Assembly: GCF_012927205.1 (NCBI RefSeq)
Contig: NZ_JABBGC010000002.1
Span: forward strand, 682,001 to 746,000
DNA: 64,000 nucleotides
Reading direction: 5' to 3'
Source: Chitinophaga fulva
GTDB lineage: Bacteria; Bacteroidota; Bacteroidia; Chitinophagales; Chitinophagaceae
Shown: one piece after another, positions 63,227-64,000 of the stretch
How positions within the stretch are numbered: position 1 is the stretch's first letter
Layout: each line of letters opens with the position of its first letter
Notes under the pieces: model-generated
The model's input: only the letters and a program-made list of their open reading frames with translations
Told to the model about the DNA's origin: nothing
The model's database searches: none
Program-made: the position numbers and the translations under genes

Positions 63227-64000
63227 ATGTCCAGGAAGTTACACTTTGAGACCCTGCAGGTACATGCCGGGTATAGCCCCGACCCTACCACCAAATCGGC
63301 TGCGGTACCTATTTATCAGACGACCTCTTATACTTTTGACAGCGCGGAACATGCGGCGGACCTGTTTGAGCTGAAGCAGTTCGGTAACATCTACACCCGC
63401 ATCATGAACCCCACCACCGATGTGTTTGAAAAAAGAGTGGCGGCGCTGGAAGGCGGCGTAGGCGCACTTGCCGTAGCATCCGGACAGGCGGCCCAGTTCA
63501 TTGCGCTGCACAACATCCTGCTGCCGGGTGATAACTTCGTGACGTCTTCCTATCTGTATGGCGGCACTTATAACCAGTTTAAGGTTAGCTTCAAAAGAAT
63601 AGGCGTGGAAGCCCGTTTCGCTGACCTCGATAACCCGGAGAGCTTTGAAAAACAGATCGACGAAAATACCAAAGCCATTTATGTGGAAACCATTGGTAAC
63701 CCGGGGTTTGCTATTCCTGACTTTGAAAAACTCGGCGCCATCGCCCGCAAGCATGATCTGCCGCTGATTGTAGACAATACTTTTGGCGCTGGCGGCTACC
63801 TGTGCCGTCCGCTGGAACATGGGGCCAACGTAGTAGTAGAAGCGGCTACCAAATGGATTGGTGGACATGGCACCAGTATCGGTGGCATCATCGTGGATGG
63901 CGGCAATTACAACTGGGGCAACGGGAAGTTCAAACAATTCAGCGAGCCGGATGACGCTTATCATGGTATGAAGTTCTGGGAAGTATTCGGCTCCCACAGC
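63227..64000 (+). CDS. metY: O-acetylhomoserine sulfhydrylase-type PLP enzyme, 3' truncated by window edge
   Basis: The frame is open from ATG 63227 to the window edge (258 codons; the full enzyme is about 425-440). The start KLHFETLQVHAGYSPDPTTK, VPIYQTTSYTF and the NIYTRIMNPTTDVFEKRVAALEGG region fit. The pyridoxal phosphate lysine site EAATKWIGGHG is the Cys/Met metabolism PLP family signature. This long-form enzyme makes homocysteine (or methionine precursors) from O-acetylhomoserine and sulfide. It is divergent from the RNA-repair operon. Confidence 0.94.
   Translation, partial: MSRKLHFETLQVHAGYSPDPTTKSAAVPIYQTTSYTFDSAEHAADLFELKQFGNIYTRIMNPTTDVFEKRVAALEGGVGALAVASGQAAQFIALHNILLPGDNFVTSSYLYGGTYNQFKVSFKRIGVEARFADLDNPESFEKQIDENTKAIYVETIGNPGFAIPDFEKLGAIARKHDLPLIVDNTFGAGGYLCRPLEHGANVVVEAATKWIGGHGTSIGGIIVDGGNYNWGNGKFKQFSEPDDAYHGMKFWEVFGSHS

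Overview
The window looks like chromosomal DNA of a Bacteroidota bacterium, most probably Chitinophagaceae (Chitinophaga-like). Supporting signs are a SusC/SusD pair with a FecI-type sigma factor and FecR anti-sigma factor, several TAnnTTTG -7 promoter elements, a DUF6520-type peptide, a PCMD lipoprotein beside an outer-membrane barrel, and the futalosine-pathway enzyme MqnA. Gene density is high. I found no rRNA, tRNA, CRISPR array or intact insertion sequence. The first and last genes run off the window.

Layout. 1-9.2 kb: a truncated oxidoreductase, a YpfJ-type metallopeptidase, nicotinate phosphoribosyltransferase, a potassium-channel remnant, DinB and PAP2 proteins, a FUSC protein, and a PCMD/beta-barrel pair. 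9.3-15.8 kb: an S10 peptidase, then an AraC regulator divergent from a TolC-EmrA-EmrB-like efflux operon. 15.9-24 kb: an ECF sigma/FecR/SusC/SusD/TlpA-like nutrient-uptake locus on the minus strand. 24.1-26.2 kb: a TetR regulator with two matching palindromic operators, a 3'-truncated SDR gene, about 770 bp of unexplained DNA and a DUF6520 peptide. 26.2-33.4 kb: a CLC-F-type fluoride exporter behind a fluoride riboswitch, then glucokinase, a GH15 trehalase-like enzyme and an OtsA-OtsB fusion. 33.7-41.7 kb: miscellaneous metabolic, transport and peptidase genes.

41.8-47.1 kb holds the most striking unit. It is a tightly coupled five-gene operon encoding a UbiA phosphoribosyltransferase, DprE1- and DprE2-like epimerase halves, a HAD-IB phosphatase and a GT-C membrane glycosyltransferase. 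Together these could make a polyprenyl-phospho-arabinose donor like the mycobacterial DPA donor and transfer the sugar. 47.2-57 kb carries housekeeping genes (desaturase, M1 aminopeptidase, MqnA, PurB, YraN, ManA).

58.0-63.1 kb is a bacterial RNA-repair cassette (Hen1, an RlaP-like nucleotidyltransferase and three-domain Pnkp) with overlapping genes. It is divergent from an O-acetylhomoserine sulfhydrylase gene that has a consensus Bacteroidota promoter. Perfect-stem hairpins separate many convergent gene pairs and probably act as bidirectional terminators.
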